64,000 bases of DNA from contig JAESIW010000071.1 in NCBI GenBank assembly GCA_016802295.1, positions 520,507 to 584,506 on the forward strand, read 5' to 3'. This document shows, piece by piece, positions 22,751-35,200 of this stretch (the stretch's first letter is position 1; every line of letters starts with the position of its first letter). Under the pieces are notes generated by a model. It had not been told where the DNA came from. It saw nothing but the letters and a program-made list of their open reading frames with translations, and did no database searches. Source of the stretch: Brachionus rotundiformis (lineage: Eukaryota; Rotifera; Eurotatoria; Ploima; Brachionidae). A program made the position numbers and the translations under genes.

Positions 22751-23628
22751 AAATTTTTAATTTTTATTTTTAAATAAATATTTTTAAAACAATTTTTAAA
22801 TTCACAGGTAAACTTTAAAAAATGAGACTGGATTTAGTAAAGAAATACCTTCTAAGGTGTAATTAATACCTAAGAAGCCTAGTTTTCAAAAGATTATTTG
22901 TAAACCCAAGTTGTTTATTTCTATTAAATTTTTTGAAGAAAAAAATATAACTAAACAAAAATAATCTAAAAAAATTGTAACATACTTGAGTGAAAATCTT
23001 ATCACTTGAAAGCTATTTTAAAAACTTGTTAAAATATTTCGATATTTTTGAAATTATTAGATCGAACACAAAACTATTTATATCTCTTTTTACCACAATA
23101 AAAATTGAAGGCTTTTTCCAACATACTTTGCCTTGGCCAGGATATTGGTCATTTAATTTTTAAACTTGATTGATATAACTATTCCACAGTCTTAATATAA
23201 ATAAGATTTATAAAATATTTAAATTTTATTAATTAAATATAAAAAGGTTTATTTATAAACAAAATTTTATTGATTTTAAGATTTAAATTATGTTTTTTGT
23301 TTGGCATAGACATTTTGGATTAGTTTTTTTAAATTTAAATTTCAGCCCGGATATAAAAACCCATTCTACAATTAAATAAATATCTACACTATTTCCATTA
23401 AAAGAAAAAAACACCTTTTCTTCGGTAACCATGTAAACTTGATGTCAAGGAAAATTTCCATAAAGTTAATTCAGAACAAATATTGAATAATATAAAATTC
23501 TAATTAGCTTTTTTCCTATGCTATAATTCAAGATTTTCGCTAAGGTTTCCCTTCTCATAACAAACTAGGACTTAGTTTGTTTTTTTTTGATATTTTCCTC
23601 CATTACCTTTTGATTTAATGAGCCAAAA
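22751..23628. other. Intergenic between SLC5 and the WD-repeat gene
   Basis: AT-rich DNA between two plus-strand genes. No coding frame, RNA gene or repeat could be supported. It should contain the SLC5 3' UTR and the promoter of the WD-repeat gene. Confidence 0.5.
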
Positions 23629-26600
23629 ATGTCGAGAAAAAGCTCTAATGAATCCATTCTACATACAAAATCATCACTTAACATGTACGCTACACCAGCA
23701 CAGACTAATTTTAATATATCTCCCAATCTTGGCAACAAGTATTTTCAAAATTTTACCTTGAATTTGGGCATATAATTTCTATTTTCTCAGAGAACCAGGT
23801 ATGAGCAAAGTTCAAGTGGCAATCAATGATACCAGTCTTAAAGCGGAAAATTCCACCAATGCTCAGATAGAGTATAGACTCGGATTAAAAGATCTTGAAA
23901 TAATAAAAACTATTTTTGATGTAAATAAATAAAGATAATAAAAAACTAGTGAATGAAAAAAAAATTAATTTGAATTTAGAAATTTCAAATTGACCAAGAA
24001 GAACTGTACCAATTTAGCAAAGAAGAGTTTGTTAACATACTCAATAGCAATTTAAATATAGGAACTGAAGCAGAGGTTTTGGCATAATATTTATTTCTAA
24101 ATGATAATTAATAATAATTTTTTTTTCATTTTTAATTAAGTATGAGGAGCTATTTGAAAATATTGATGTAACCCAATCGGGCTATGTAGATTGGGACAAA
24201 TTTACTTCTTATTTACTAATCATGCTTTATGAATCGGATGATAAAATAAAAGCCTTTTCCATACCAAATTGGAAACCAGTAAAAAATATTTACAAGTAAA
24301 TTTTATTAATTAATTATTAAATTTTTAGATATAAATTAAATTTAAGTCTTCATCGAGATTCAATTAAGCGCATTGAATTCGCCAAAAATCTCAGCAAATA
24401 CTTGACCATCAGCAAAGAGGGAACATGCTGTCTGTTCGACCGCAATTTGAACATGACCAACCATGCACGCATCCACACAGACTCTTGCAGGTCCAAAGAT
24501 CTATGGGTGACTGACTTTGTCCACTTGCAAAATGCCAACAAAATTGTCCTAGCCTTGACAACAAAGGAAATTAGTAAAAAATAAAATATTAGAAAATATA
24601 AAAAATTTATCTAATCTATTAACTTAATTAGCTATTTATGAATTGAATACCAAGCTTGAGTTCAATTGTCAGTATAGAATTCACAATTTAGCGGCAACTC
24701 CGCTATGCTTGGACTATTGGTTCGATCCCAATAATCCAAATGATTCTATTTTAACTTGGGGAGACACTGCTGGATACATACATAAAATATTTTTTAACTC
24801 AGCAACAATATCTTTGTTCGAAAGACCTGTCACCAATGCCAATGACATGAAGAGTCAAAATAAACCAAATGGTAGATAATAATTTTTTTTTTTTAAACTT
24901 AGTTTAAAATTTATCAAATACATAAAAAGATACATCATTGGATATTTCTATAAATGAAATAAAAGATAAATATAAAAATGCTGTATACATGAACTACAAG
25001 GGCCATAGTGCCTGGGTTAGACAGGGTAGTTATTTTTTTAATTATAGACAATAAAAAAAATAAATTCAGCAAAAATTTAAAGTTAAATGGATTAAAAATC
25101 TTGATGCTGTTATAAGTTGTGCCACATCTAGCAAACAATCACTCACAATTGGTTGGTTTGTGAAGAAAAGCTCCAAAGTAAAAGTGTAAGTGATTAATTA
25201 ATTTAATAAATTAAATAAATAATTTCAAAGACCAATTTTGTATTAAAATTTTATTTGTTTAAAAAAATGTAAGAAATTACTCTGTACCGATAAGACAATT
25301 TGAAAGAACGTAAGTCTTAATAGTGGTAGACTCTTGGATAAATATCGTAGCATGCTTTTGTGTAGATTTCTGATCTTAGAAAATCCTATCAATGTCATTA
25401 ATTTTGTGACTTTTGGTCAACTTAGCTAAATCGAATTTTTCTAGGACACACATGAATGTGCCAAATGGTGGAGTGAATGGATTTGATTATGATCCAAATT
25501 TGAAAATAGTTGCCACTGCTAATCAGAACACTTTGGTAAATTTGTTCAATCCGTATGTCAATGAGCCAAATGGAATTTTGAAAGGACATTCAGCAGTGGT
25601 ACTAGCCGTGCGCTTCATGCCGGCGCGGTCCCAATTAATAACATTTTCAGCTGACAGATTGATCCGTATTTGGAATGTCCAACTTCAAATATGCATTCAG
25701 CGCATAGCTAATATTTTCCCAAAGGGCCCAGATGGTATACTTAAAATAAACTTAAATCAACTTCTGGAAAATGAGCTTTACTCTAGTGGACACATCTTGC
25801 TTCTATGACGAATCGACTATGAGATTTTTCATAGCTTTCCGATACACTCTGCTAATGATGGAAATAAAGCCAGAGATAACCGACCGAGTTATGTCTCATT
25901 CGAACTCGGTCGTGTGTGCCAAATACAACAAAAACATGAACCAAGTGGTCAGTTTGTCTCAGGACGGAACAATGTACATGTGGTTGCTAGAGAGTGGTCA
26001 GCGAGTTAAGACATTTGCCGAGCTGCACGACAACTATGAGGTGATTACTATGGATTTCGATGAGACCAAGACACGCATACTCACAGCTGCGTCCGATGGT
26101 CTGATCAAAATTTGGGACCTTAATGGAAATTGTTATAATAAACTGGAGGCAAATAGTGGACAAAATTGTGAGATTGGACAAATACTTAGCCTAAAAAGGC
26201 GAATTGTGGCAGTAGGTTGGCAAAAAGAAATCGCCATTTTTCGTAACAACATGATGCATAACATTGTGGTAAAGCCAAGCGAATGGAAAGGAAGAGAAGA
26301 GCACGAAGAAGACATTTTATGTGTTGATGTAATGCTGAATCCGCCAATGCTTCTGGCCACCGGTGGTTTCGATGGCGATATTGTCCTTTGGAATTCAATA
26401 ACTGAGCATCCAATAAAGCATTTGTCGACTAGGAAAAGAATTTTGAGTGCCAAAATTGTATTTTTTTAATATTTAGTTTTTATTTGATTAGTAATTAGTG
26501 GGTTAAGGAGCCAAGCTTGATTGCCAATAAAAACTATAAATCCCAAGGAAGACGTCTATCAAAAATACCCGAACCAGTTGTTGACACTGAGGTATAATTT

Positions 26601-28474
26601 TTTAGTTTTTTTTTTTTGGCAAAGGTTAAACTAAAAGCCAGGTATTAATTAAATTTTTTAATTAAATAAATAGAGGTTTATCAAACAGGTAATGAACAAA
26701 AAAAGTTGATAAAAAAATGGTCACTTAATTTGGATTGATCACTCTTAAGCCCAAAAATATAATGCTTTAATACATTTTTTTTTCTAATTATATTTTAAAT
26801 TAATTAGGGATGCATGCCATCAGTTTTACAATCACCTTATTTTTTCAAGCATGCCCAAACAATAAAGCTTTCCCCGTTTAAATAAATAAAGCCCAATTAA
26901 TCTTAGCATTTTAATTAATTTTTGTTTTGTTTATTTTTCTGTAAAGAACGACTTTGGCTTTGCCATAACTTGCATCAAATTTCTGAACACAAGAGCATAT
27001 GGAAAAGATTGTACTTTGGTTTCTTGTGGTGGTAATGGATGGGTCAGATTTTGGGATGTGTTAGGCGGTAAACTAGGCGCTGAATACATTGCTCATAAAC
27101 ATGGTAAAAAAATAACCAATTTTATAAATTATTTTTTATTAGTTATATAAAAATAATAAATTAATTAATTGGATAAATTTTAATTTATTTTAATTTAATT
27201 AGTAAATAGTGTGATAATGGACATAGATGAGAAAGAGGAGTATTTGGCGACAGGTGACGTAAATGGTCTGGTTAAAGTTTGGAACATTCAATCTTATTGT
27301 GTTGGTCCAACATTACAAACTAATACTATAACAATAGAGCGTAATTTAAAATTAATTAATATTAAAATTTTTATTTAATTAATTAATTCTTTAAAGCTCC
27401 TCTTGTTTCTTCCATTAAATCGCACTCAGATCAAATAAATTCCATCAACTTTTGCACCAAATACAACCGGACCTACGTAATATTAGCCTCGTCAGACTGT
27501 AGCGTGACTTTAAATGATTTGAACGGGAATTTGATCGGCATATTTGGTCAAGATTCCCACTGGAAACTTGAGAGTCCAATCACTTCCCTGCGCTCCACGC
27601 CTAACAGAATAAAAATAGCCTCTGATAATAAAGTTGCATCTAATGTAAGCATTGGCATACCAAAAATAGACTTTTTAGTTCCTGGAAACCAAGCAAATGA
27701 CCAAAATGATGAATTATTGGACTCTAACAGTCAATTAAGTTTGTTCAGCAATCGATTTGATTTAGAAGAAACATTCAAGTATGAGGCCGATGATTTAATC
27801 AAAGATACTACTCTGAGACACAATCCATGGTCAAAGACACTATTGGGAAAAAAATACCAAGAAATTAGGTCCAATAAAAGAGAGCGTAGACAGCCCACTT
27901 TGTTAAGAAATGGCGATAATGAAAATTCGAAGGCTGGTCAAGTGCCCATTAGTGTCTACGGCTCCCTTAGAATGATCGAATTAGATAATGTAGATAATAA
28001 AAAAAAAATAGAAACAAAATTTTTTAAGGAACGCAATGCTCCAAGTTTATTTGAAAATAAACCTATGGAAAAATCTCTGGCTGAATGTAATAATATAATT
28101 TATTAATATATTTAATAATTTAATTAGCTTAATTGTTTAGTAAATTAAAATGTAAAATATTTAATATTTTCTATAATTAAATGATAATATTGATTTTTAA
28201 TTTAAAAAAATTCCAAACATATTCCAAATCGTACCAGTTTTGGAAAACTTGAGAAAAATTATGCCAAAATTTTAACTTAAAAATTTTTAAATTTGTAGCG
28301 CTACGCAATGCATTCGATGAAAAAAGCCTTTTTCCAAAGTACATATTAGACTACGAGGCTAGAATGCGTCAAGAGCATAAGAATATTATCAATCGAGTTA
28401 ACAAGGAAAATGACATTATACGATATGGAATTGGAAAAAGAAATGACAGTTCATTGTCAATGACTAATTTTTAA
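23629..28474 (+). CDS. WDR49/WDR64-type WD-repeat protein with degenerate EF-hand, many exons
   Basis: Large WD40 protein of the WDR49/WDR64/EFCAB8 group, built from about 15 small exons separated by mostly 50-70 nt introns. Exon 1 (23629-23738) encodes a Ser-rich head; exon 2 is 23791-23920. Next comes an EF-hand-like segment, LFENIDVTQSGYVDWDKF, whose position-12 acidic residue is Lys, so calcium binding is doubtful. The WD repeats follow: SKYLTISKEGTCCLFD, DSILTWGDTAGYIHKIF, GHSAWVRQ, KIVATANQNTLVNLFNP, GHSAVVLAVRF with DRLIRIWNVQ, QDGTMYMWLLESGQ, DGLIKIWDLNG, GGFDGDIVLWNS, GGNGWVRFWDV and GDVNGLVKVWNI. A basic/Asn-rich C-terminus ends at 28474. Members are often cilium- or testis-expressed; a role here is inference. 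Some internal exon edges are approximate. The stop lies 22 nt from the convergent MYG1 stop. Confidence 0.8.
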
Positions 28475-28496
28475 ATTTTATTTAAAATAAATTTTT

Positions 28497-29613
28497 TTAA
28501 ATTTTTATTCTTTTAATATTGCTCATTTCTAATGACTTTTGAAGCATTTGTAGCGCACCATCGTATGTCTTGTTTCCACTAATGAACCCATTTGCATGTA
28601 CAAATAAACAATCGGCTATGCCACTTTTGGTTGACAATTCTTGGTCTCTCAGTCCTCTCCAATCAGCTGGTAGTGAAAGTCTATTGACGAAAGAATTTAC
28701 TGCCACTGGTACACATATAATCCTATAGGTCTGACTAACCCGGTCCAGTGATATCACATATTTTATCTCTTCTTTTGGAATGTCCAGCTCTTTTTCCAAA
28801 TCAAAGAGGTGTACTTTCCATGGTACAGATCTTTCTAGACGAATTATAGCCCCACTTTCGTCCACATCGAAGCGGTTTTGGACCGCATTTTTCACATAAG
28901 TGCGCGCTGGCCACCAAATTAAAGCATAATAGCTTATTTTATCTTCAAATTCTTTACCAACATAATCCAAAGCTAATTGAAATTGACTCTTAGATAATTA
29001 ATTAGAATTTTTTCAAATAAGAAAATAAATTCTTTCACTACATTCTCATCTAAATCGTCCTGATTCCAAGCTGGATTGAAATAAGATACCCTCGAGCTGA
29101 GATTAGTTGTTATATCATATCTTTTTGTGTCAGCAATTTCTACACCATTGTCTATGGCATCTATTTCCCTAATAAATTGCTCGTAAATTTTGTCATACAA
29201 AATACCAACTAATTTATCATCTTCAATGGCATATTTTTTCAAAATACTCTCAATTATTTGTTTGCCAAAGTGGACATAGACCAGACCAGCAGAAGAGAGT
29301 TTAATATTCCATGGCTTAGACGGGTCCAGAGAAGAGAACGTCTCATTAAATGAGCGCTGGTGGTGGTCGAAGCGATTAGTAGATGGATCGTAGACACCCC
29401 CTACGTCAACCACTATGTCACATTTGTCAAGTTCACTACCATCTCGTGTTCTGGCAAAATTAAACTTGGTTCAAAGATAAAAATATTTTACATTTCCTAC
29501 CTAATTATTGGCGAGTCCTTATAGGCAGGAAGCTGTTTGAGCATAAAACATGCCAAAACCTCATCACAATGAAATTGTCCATTGTGAGTTCCAATTTTTA
29601 ACACTGAACTCAT
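28497..29613 (-). CDS. MYG1: MYG1 3'-5' RNA exonuclease, three exons
   Basis: DHH-superfamily exonuclease that in animals processes RNA in the nucleolus and mitochondrial matrix. Exons 29613-29501, 29450-29042 and 28988-28497 give 337 residues. Exon 1 carries the family start GTHNGQFHCDEVLACFML. Exon 2 has VVDVGGVYDPSTNRFDHHQ with the catalytic DHH motif, KLSSAGLVYVHFG, then EIDAIDNGVE. Exon 3 has WWPARTYVKNAVQNRF, then the C-terminal domain with LPADWRGLRDQEL and DCLFVHANGFISG. The second intron (53 nt) uses a GTAGTG donor; reading through it gives an unrelated sequence and a stop. Length and motifs agree with the family, about 340-380 residues. Confidence 0.9.
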
Positions 29614-29771
29614 TATTTTATCTTTAATTAATAATCTAAGCACTAATTAATATAAGAAGATAGTTATTTTTAGCCAAAAAGTTTTCATACCTTTTCAATA
29701 ATATTCATTTAAAAAAAATTTTTTATCTAATTTTATTTATTTACATGATGTAAAACAAACATATAAAAAGC

Positions 29772-30718
29772 TCAAGTATTGCTGATATATTTTGGAACTT
29801 TGTAGACTTCATAGGCGAAATTTTCCCTCGATTCGTTGTCTTTTAGGACACCAATGTGGTCAATCTCAAGCGAGAAAGGTCCCTCATGTCCGTCCATGCA
29901 AGTAATGCCAAAGCTTTTGATATCCAAGCCCTCAAATCTGTACTGTTTATCACTGACTCGTCCGTGTGTCACATGAAAAAACTTGGAAAATGGTATCTTG
30001 ACATATTGCCAATAAGGTCCTCCACGTGTGTACAGCGGATACATGTGCATGTATGTATAGGTCAATGAATATCGCTGAGGAGTGTGCAAAATGAGCATAT
30101 AGGATCTACCATCTCCCCTTACTTTGAGCATAAAGCAATTAAATTGGTCTATGTTGATGCGTTTTTCACGCTTAAATGATTTAAGTGGTGTGATTGAGGA
30201 AATGTTGGCGTAGCCTGTGTATATAGCCTTTGATTTTTCTGGTTTGTCGTAGTCGTTGGATAAGTACCCGCTGAAGAGACCAGTGTTTTGTTGAGTTAGT
30301 TGTAGAGAAGCTTTGGACTTGCCAATTTTGTAGCCTGCATCCGAAGATACCAGCCACTTGTCTATGTCCTGTTTGGAGTTAAACTTAAACAAATAATCAA
30401 ATTCACCATGTTCTAAAATTGGTCTGAAAGCCATAACATAAAATGCAAATTTTGGTAATTTATTTCTAATTACTTGTATCGTGAATTTGTTTCTTTAAGT
30501 TCATTAAGGAATTTTTTAAATTCGATGGTACCTTCAGAGGCTACAAATTTGGCTATATCAAATATTGATTTATCCTTGAAAAATTCATCATTCTTTTGCT
30601 TCATTCGTCGCTGCCGCTCATGTTCCACTTTGTACCAATGGTCATAATTAAAATGACGAATATTTATCAATGGTTTTAATTTCTTAATTACCAAGATCTT
30701 TTTTAAACTTAAAACCAT
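29772..30718 (-). CDS. NDUFAF1: Complex I assembly factor NDUFAF1 (CIA30), two exons
   Basis: Mitochondrial chaperone in the MCIA complex needed for assembly of the membrane arm of respiratory complex I. Exons 30718-30474 and 30423-29772 give 298 residues across a 50-nt intron. Exon 1 encodes a basic N-terminus (MVLSLKKILVIKKLKPL), likely a mitochondrial targeting peptide. Exon 2 encodes the CIA30 domain: FKFNSKQDIDKWLVSSDAG, SKASLQL, TGLFSGYLS, FNCFMLKVRGDGRSYMLIL, WQYVKIPFSKFF, KSFGITCMDGHEGPFSLEID. The spacing between these blocks is normal for the family. Upstream lies a 1.6-kb gene-free region. Confidence 0.9.
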
Positions 30719-32303
30719 ATTGATAAATAGTTTTTTAAACTAATTTAAAAAAACGCTTTAATTTAAAAACTTTTAATTATTCAATAATAATGAATTTGAT
30801 TTTAAGATTCAGTTTTAACTTTAATTTTTATTAGGTTATTAAAAATTTTAAAAATATTAATTTCTGTCTAGTAAGTCAATAATTTTTAAATTGAAAAAAT
30901 AAATCAATTTATAATTTTCAAAAACATTTTTTAAATTAAAATTTTTATTAAAAATACATTAATTATTTTACATGCACTTGTTGGTTAAATACTCAAATGA
31001 GATTTCGACTTGAACAATGTCAATTTCAAGGTTGATGACCAATTTACACTCCATTTATTTAAATAATAAAATAGAATTTAGAAATTAAAAATAAATTGTT
31101 TATATAATTATTTAAAAAAGTATAACATTGAAATATTTAAATTAAATTTTTTGAATTTTTATTACAAAATCTGAGAAAATTAGATTAATATTATTAAAAA
31201 TTGAATGCTTAAATGTATCTTGGTCACAAAGCTTGAGTAGAAAAATCCAAAAGTTCTTTCGCCATTTACTGATTTTGAACTTTGGTTAAGTTAGGTTAGG
31301 TAAGGTTTCATCAGATTCTCACTGTTTCTTAAATTATATTTCAAATTTCTCGAGTCATTATTCTTTGAATTCAAACTTGGATTTACAGGAGAATTGTTGA
31401 AGTACAGTGTTTTAAAAGTAGCATAAGTGAGTCCAACAATAATCAAAATAAGGCAATAACGTCTTAAAAAACTGATGTTTAACAGAAGTTAATGGATAAA
31501 ATAGTCTTTCATATAGCAACTAGTGAGATACTACATGCAAGCTTGAGAGAATTTGATACCTAAAAGAGTTATTTCATTGACAACTTTTATTTATTTTTCA
31601 CAAAGATTAATCATTTCAGGAAAAACTTTTTTTTTCAAAAAATCATACAACAGGCTTTTGAGCAGTCAATATCAACCTTGTTAAAATAACACCAATTGCT
31701 AATACTGAAAATGGTGCCTGAAAAATTTTGACTAATTGTGGTGTCATAAAAAAAAATTTTTATATCAAATTTTCTTAAAAGAATACCATTAATAGAACCA
31801 GAATAAGAAGCTAATACATTATTTTGCTTGGACCATGTGTCCAACTATTCTAACTAAATCTAAATAGAATAATTGATTGATACTTTCAATTTCCTTTTTA
31901 GCAAAATGTTTCATTAAATTTTTACAATTATAAGTCTTTAGTTTAATATATTAACTTTAAATGAACTTAATTTCCAGAATATGGCCAAAAAAGAGAACTA
32001 GATGAGTAATTATTATTAATATGCTGTTATATTAAATCAGTAAGATAATCAGATCAAATAATTTATTGTTTTTTAGACAAAATGGGAATGGGAAAGATGG
32101 GAAAATTTTTTTGATTGAATAGCTTTCATCGATATTCAAAATGTTTACCAACTGATCATTTTGACTGTTTAATATAGTACAAAATTAAGTCATTTAAATC
32201 TTTTGTTAAATTTGCTCAGTTTCACAAAGTCGACTTAATGAACGAATTGCATTTAAAATTTTACTTAGTTTGTATCCAATTTCAGCAAACTTATACAAAA
32301 ATT
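30719..32303. other. Intergenic with dispersed repeat
   Basis: No supportable gene. The second copy of an AT-rich dispersed repeat lies at about 31037-31148. A 69-codon minus-strand frame at 31635-31844 has no recognisable relatives and is probably chance or a transposon fragment. Confidence 0.5.
31037..31148 (+). repeat. Dispersed AT-rich repeat, copy B
   Basis: Matches 6866-6975 in order and strand, both starting near GACC-ATT-ACACTCCATTTAT and ending near CATTGAAATATTTAAAT. Confidence 0.6.
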
Positions 32304-32375
32304 TTCCCACACCGGGAATTGAACCCGGGCCGCCTGCGTGAAAGGCAGGAATCCTAACCACTAGACCATATGGGA
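32304..32375 (-). tRNA. tRNA-Glu (TTC)
   Basis: The minus strand folds as a complete 72-nt cloverleaf. The acceptor stem TCCCATA pairs with TGTGGGA, the D-loop contains GGTCTAGTGGTTAGGAT, and the anticodon arm CCTGC-CTTTCAC-GCAGG has anticodon TTC. The T arm is GGCCCGGGTTCAATTCCCGG with the GTTCAA box. An oligo-T terminator follows. It has the same mature sequence as the copy at 46014-46085. Confidence 0.97.
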
Positions 32376-32644
32376 TTATACCAGTTTTAAACTAAGAATC
32401 TAAATTAATAATTAAACTTTTTGCTAGAAAAAATTTTTAATAATTTATTTCAATTTAAATTGTGAAACCAATCTTTGCTTTCTCATTTTTTATTTCGAAG
32501 CAGTCTTTCGCATTTACCCCACTAAACCATTATGTGACTAGCGACATTCACATTTAAGCTTTTCTCATTTTCACCAATTGAAGTAGAGAGAAACTCGAGC
32601 ACATGGGAAAGCATAAAAGTTATAAGCTCATTGGTGGCACGTAG

Positions 32645-32652
32645 TATAAATA
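32645..32652 (+). promoter_or_regulatory. TATA box of the COG0523 GTPase gene
   Basis: TATAAATA followed by GGAGC, 47 bp upstream of the start codon. A CCAAT-type inverted motif (ATTGGTGGC) lies just 5' at about 32630. The position is right for a core promoter with a very short leader. Confidence 0.6.
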
Positions 32653-32698
32653 GGAGCTAATTTTTCACGTTTTCCAAACTAAAATAAAACAAATCAAG

Positions 32699-34090
32699 AT
32701 GCCAGCAAACAAAATTCACAATCATTCACATGACCACGGAGTCAAAAAACGCAAAACTTCCAAATCCAAGCTAAAAAAGCTTCCAACCACTGTTCTGTGC
32801 GGATTTCTGGGCTCTGGTAAAACCACTCTTTTGAACAACATATTGAACAACACTCAGGGTACTCGTGTTGCTATAATAGTCAACGATATGAGCGAAATTT
32901 CAATCGATGCAGCCATGGTCAAGAATGGCCAAGCAACACTCAAAAGAACTGAGGAGAAATTGGTCGAACTGGCCAATGGTTGCATCTGTTGTACGCTCAG
33001 AGGAGACTTGGTTAAAGAAGTATCCAAGCTGGCTCGCAATAACAAGTTCGATTACTTGCTCATCGAGTCCACTGGTATGGCTGAACCATTGCCCATTGCT
33101 CAGGCATTCTCAATCGAGGACGAACAGGGAAAAACTTTGTATGATGTTGCCAAAATAGACACAATGGTCACTGTGGTAGATGCTTACAATTTCTACTCTC
33201 AGCTAAATTCAATTGAGACCATACAAGAAGAGGTCAGAATCGGAAAAGAGAAAAGAATGGAAGAGGTCCCAATAGCGCAGCTTTTCATTGACCAGATCGA
33301 GTTTGCCAATGTTATAATAATCAACAAAGTCGACCTGGTCAAGCCTGATCAACTAGACTCTGTTGAAAAATTGGTCAAGCGCTTGAACCCTCATGCAGAG
33401 ATAATCAAAACAACCAAGTCAAATGTTGAATTGGAAAAAGTGTTGAATACAGAAAAATTTAACTTTGAAGAAGCACAAAACAGCGACAAATGGATCGAAG
33501 AGTTGTCCAAAGTTCACAATTCAGAGATTGATGAGTACGGTTTTTCTAGTTTTACATACAAAAAGAGAAAGCCGTTCAATCCACAAAAGCTTTTTGAGCT
33601 TCTGAAGACGCCCATTTTCAAGGAGGTGGTCAGAGCCAAAGGCTATGTGTGGATAGCAACAAACATGTATGTATGTGGTATGCTGAATGTCGTTGGTGAT
33701 ATATGCACTCTAGAAGCGTACAATATTTGGTGGGCATCTGTAAGAAAAAGCAAATGGGGCGAAAACAAGAAAGAAATCCAGATGGTGGAGGACTCGGTGA
33801 AATCCATTTGGGATCCGGTCTATGGAGACAGAAGGATAGAACTTGTGTTTATTGGCCGCACCATGAACCAAGAGGAAATTGTCCAAAAATTAGATGAATG
33901 CTTGATTTCAGATGAAGAATTTGCTTTGGGTGATTGGAAATGGAAAGAGATTTTTACTGATGCGTTTGATGAATGGCAAGCCATGGTCCAAAATCATCCC
34001 ATGAAGGCTAATTTTAAAGAAAAAGATGGAGAGTGGGAAGACGATGACTCGGAATGTGAAGTAGAAGAGAATGAAGAAGAAAAGAATTAA
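32699..34090 (+). CDS. COG0523/CobW-family GTPase metallochaperone, bacterial-like, intronless
   Basis: Predicted G3E P-loop GTPase of 463 residues that handles zinc or another transition metal. A His-rich head (HNHSHDH, about 7-13) could bind metal. Walker A is GFLGSGKTT at 35-43. The invariant CxCC metal motif is GCICC, with Cys95, Cys97 and Cys98. Switch residues (STGMAEP) and the G4 motif NKVDL follow. The C-terminal CobW_C domain contains the blocks KKRKPFNPQKLFELL, RAKGYVWIATN, WDPVYGDRRIELVFIG and LDECLISDEEFALGDW, then an acidic tail. The GCICCTLRGDL and WDPxYGDRRxELVFIG combination is typical of bacterial YciC/ZigA-like proteins rather than animal ZNG1/CBWD. With no intron, it is a candidate for horizontal acquisition; the native animal ZNG1 remains the alternative. 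A TATA box lies 47 bp upstream. Confidence 0.88.
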   Translation: MPANKIHNHSHDHGVKKRKTSKSKLKKLPTTVLCGFLGSGKTTLLNNILNNTQGTRVAIIVNDMSEISIDAAMVKNGQATLKRTEEKLVELANGCICCTLRGDLVKEVSKLARNNKFDYLLIESTGMAEPLPIAQAFSIEDEQGKTLYDVAKIDTMVTVVDAYNFYSQLNSIETIQEEVRIGKEKRMEEVPIAQLFIDQIEFANVIIINKVDLVKPDQLDSVEKLVKRLNPHAEIIKTTKSNVELEKVLNTEKFNFEEAQNSDKWIEELSKVHNSEIDEYGFSSFTYKKRKPFNPQKLFELLKTPIFKEVVRAKGYVWIATNMYVCGMLNVVGDICTLEAYNIWWASVRKSKWGENKKEIQMVEDSVKSIWDPVYGDRRIELVFIGRTMNQEEIVQKLDECLISDEEFALGDWKWKEIFTDAFDEWQAMVQNHPMKANFKEKDGEWEDDDSECEVEENEEEKN

Positions 34091-35200
34091 TTAATTTTTT
34101 CTTTTGGTATAAACCAGATTGTTAATAGTAAATTTTTAATTTATTCAATAAAAGTTACCAGAAAAATGCTTTTTTTTATGTGAATAAGACAGAATATTAA
34201 AATCTCATATAATGTATGATTAAGATTTTAATTTTAGAAATGTTTAGTGACTAATTGCCAGGATTGATGCAACAATGAACGCAATTTTAGTTGCCATGGC
34301 TTTCAAATCAAGATATTTTCAATTTATTTAAATGGAAAAAGAACCTAAGGCATTGGCAATTTCATGATGAACAAAGTTCCATATTTTTGTACTTAAATAA
34401 AATTAATTATTATATAATTTTCGCATTTAAATATTTTCTATTTCGATTATGAAATAAAAAATATCATTCATATTAATTAGTAAAAAATTTAATTAAAAAT
34501 AAATTTTAAAAAAATATATAAAAAACTGATATAATAATTATTTTGAGGATGACCGGTGTAATTTAAATAAGTCATAAAAAAAAGTTTATTTCAATTAATT
34601 TAAATAAATTATTAGATATTGTTTAAATGATACATGTTAATAAAACGCTTCAATTGAGTCTAATTGACGCATTAAAATTTTTCTTTTAGGTATTAATTAA
34701 GTAAAATCAAATATTTATAGATAATGGTTAGGGCCATTGTCAAATATCTTTATTAAAAGAATTAAAAAATTATTGAAAATACGGCACAAAATCTAAAACA
34801 ATTAACAATAAAAAAATTATTAGCTATTGAAAAATTTTGTTCAGATTGGTATTTTCGTGGCCACAAACAGGTGAAAATAATTGAATAAACTTCTGGATGC
34901 CTGATCGATTTTAAACATAATATCAAATTAAGGTATACATTATTTTAGACTAATAACTTCAAATGATTTGTGTTTATAAATTGTTTAAAGGTAATCAGAA
35001 TTGGCAAAAAAAGTAAAATGTAACATAATTAGGCGGCGAACAATGCACAAAACATCTAATGGGATCTTGTTTTAGAAATTTACTTGAAAACTTATTCATG
35101 ACTAAATTTTAGATCTTAGTTTAAAATAAGACTTTAAACAGCCTGAGAATTTTATAAATTTGTGAAAATTTAAGACATTTTTCATTCTCAATTAACCATA
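34091..35200. other. Intergenic, AT-rich
   Basis: About 1.1 kb between two plus-strand genes with no coding frame, tRNA or clear repeat. It should hold the promoter of the first acyl-CoA synthetase gene. Confidence 0.5.

Noticed and set aside
31635..31844. 69-codon minus-strand open frame
   Set aside because: Weak composition, no relatives recognised, isolated in a gene-free region.
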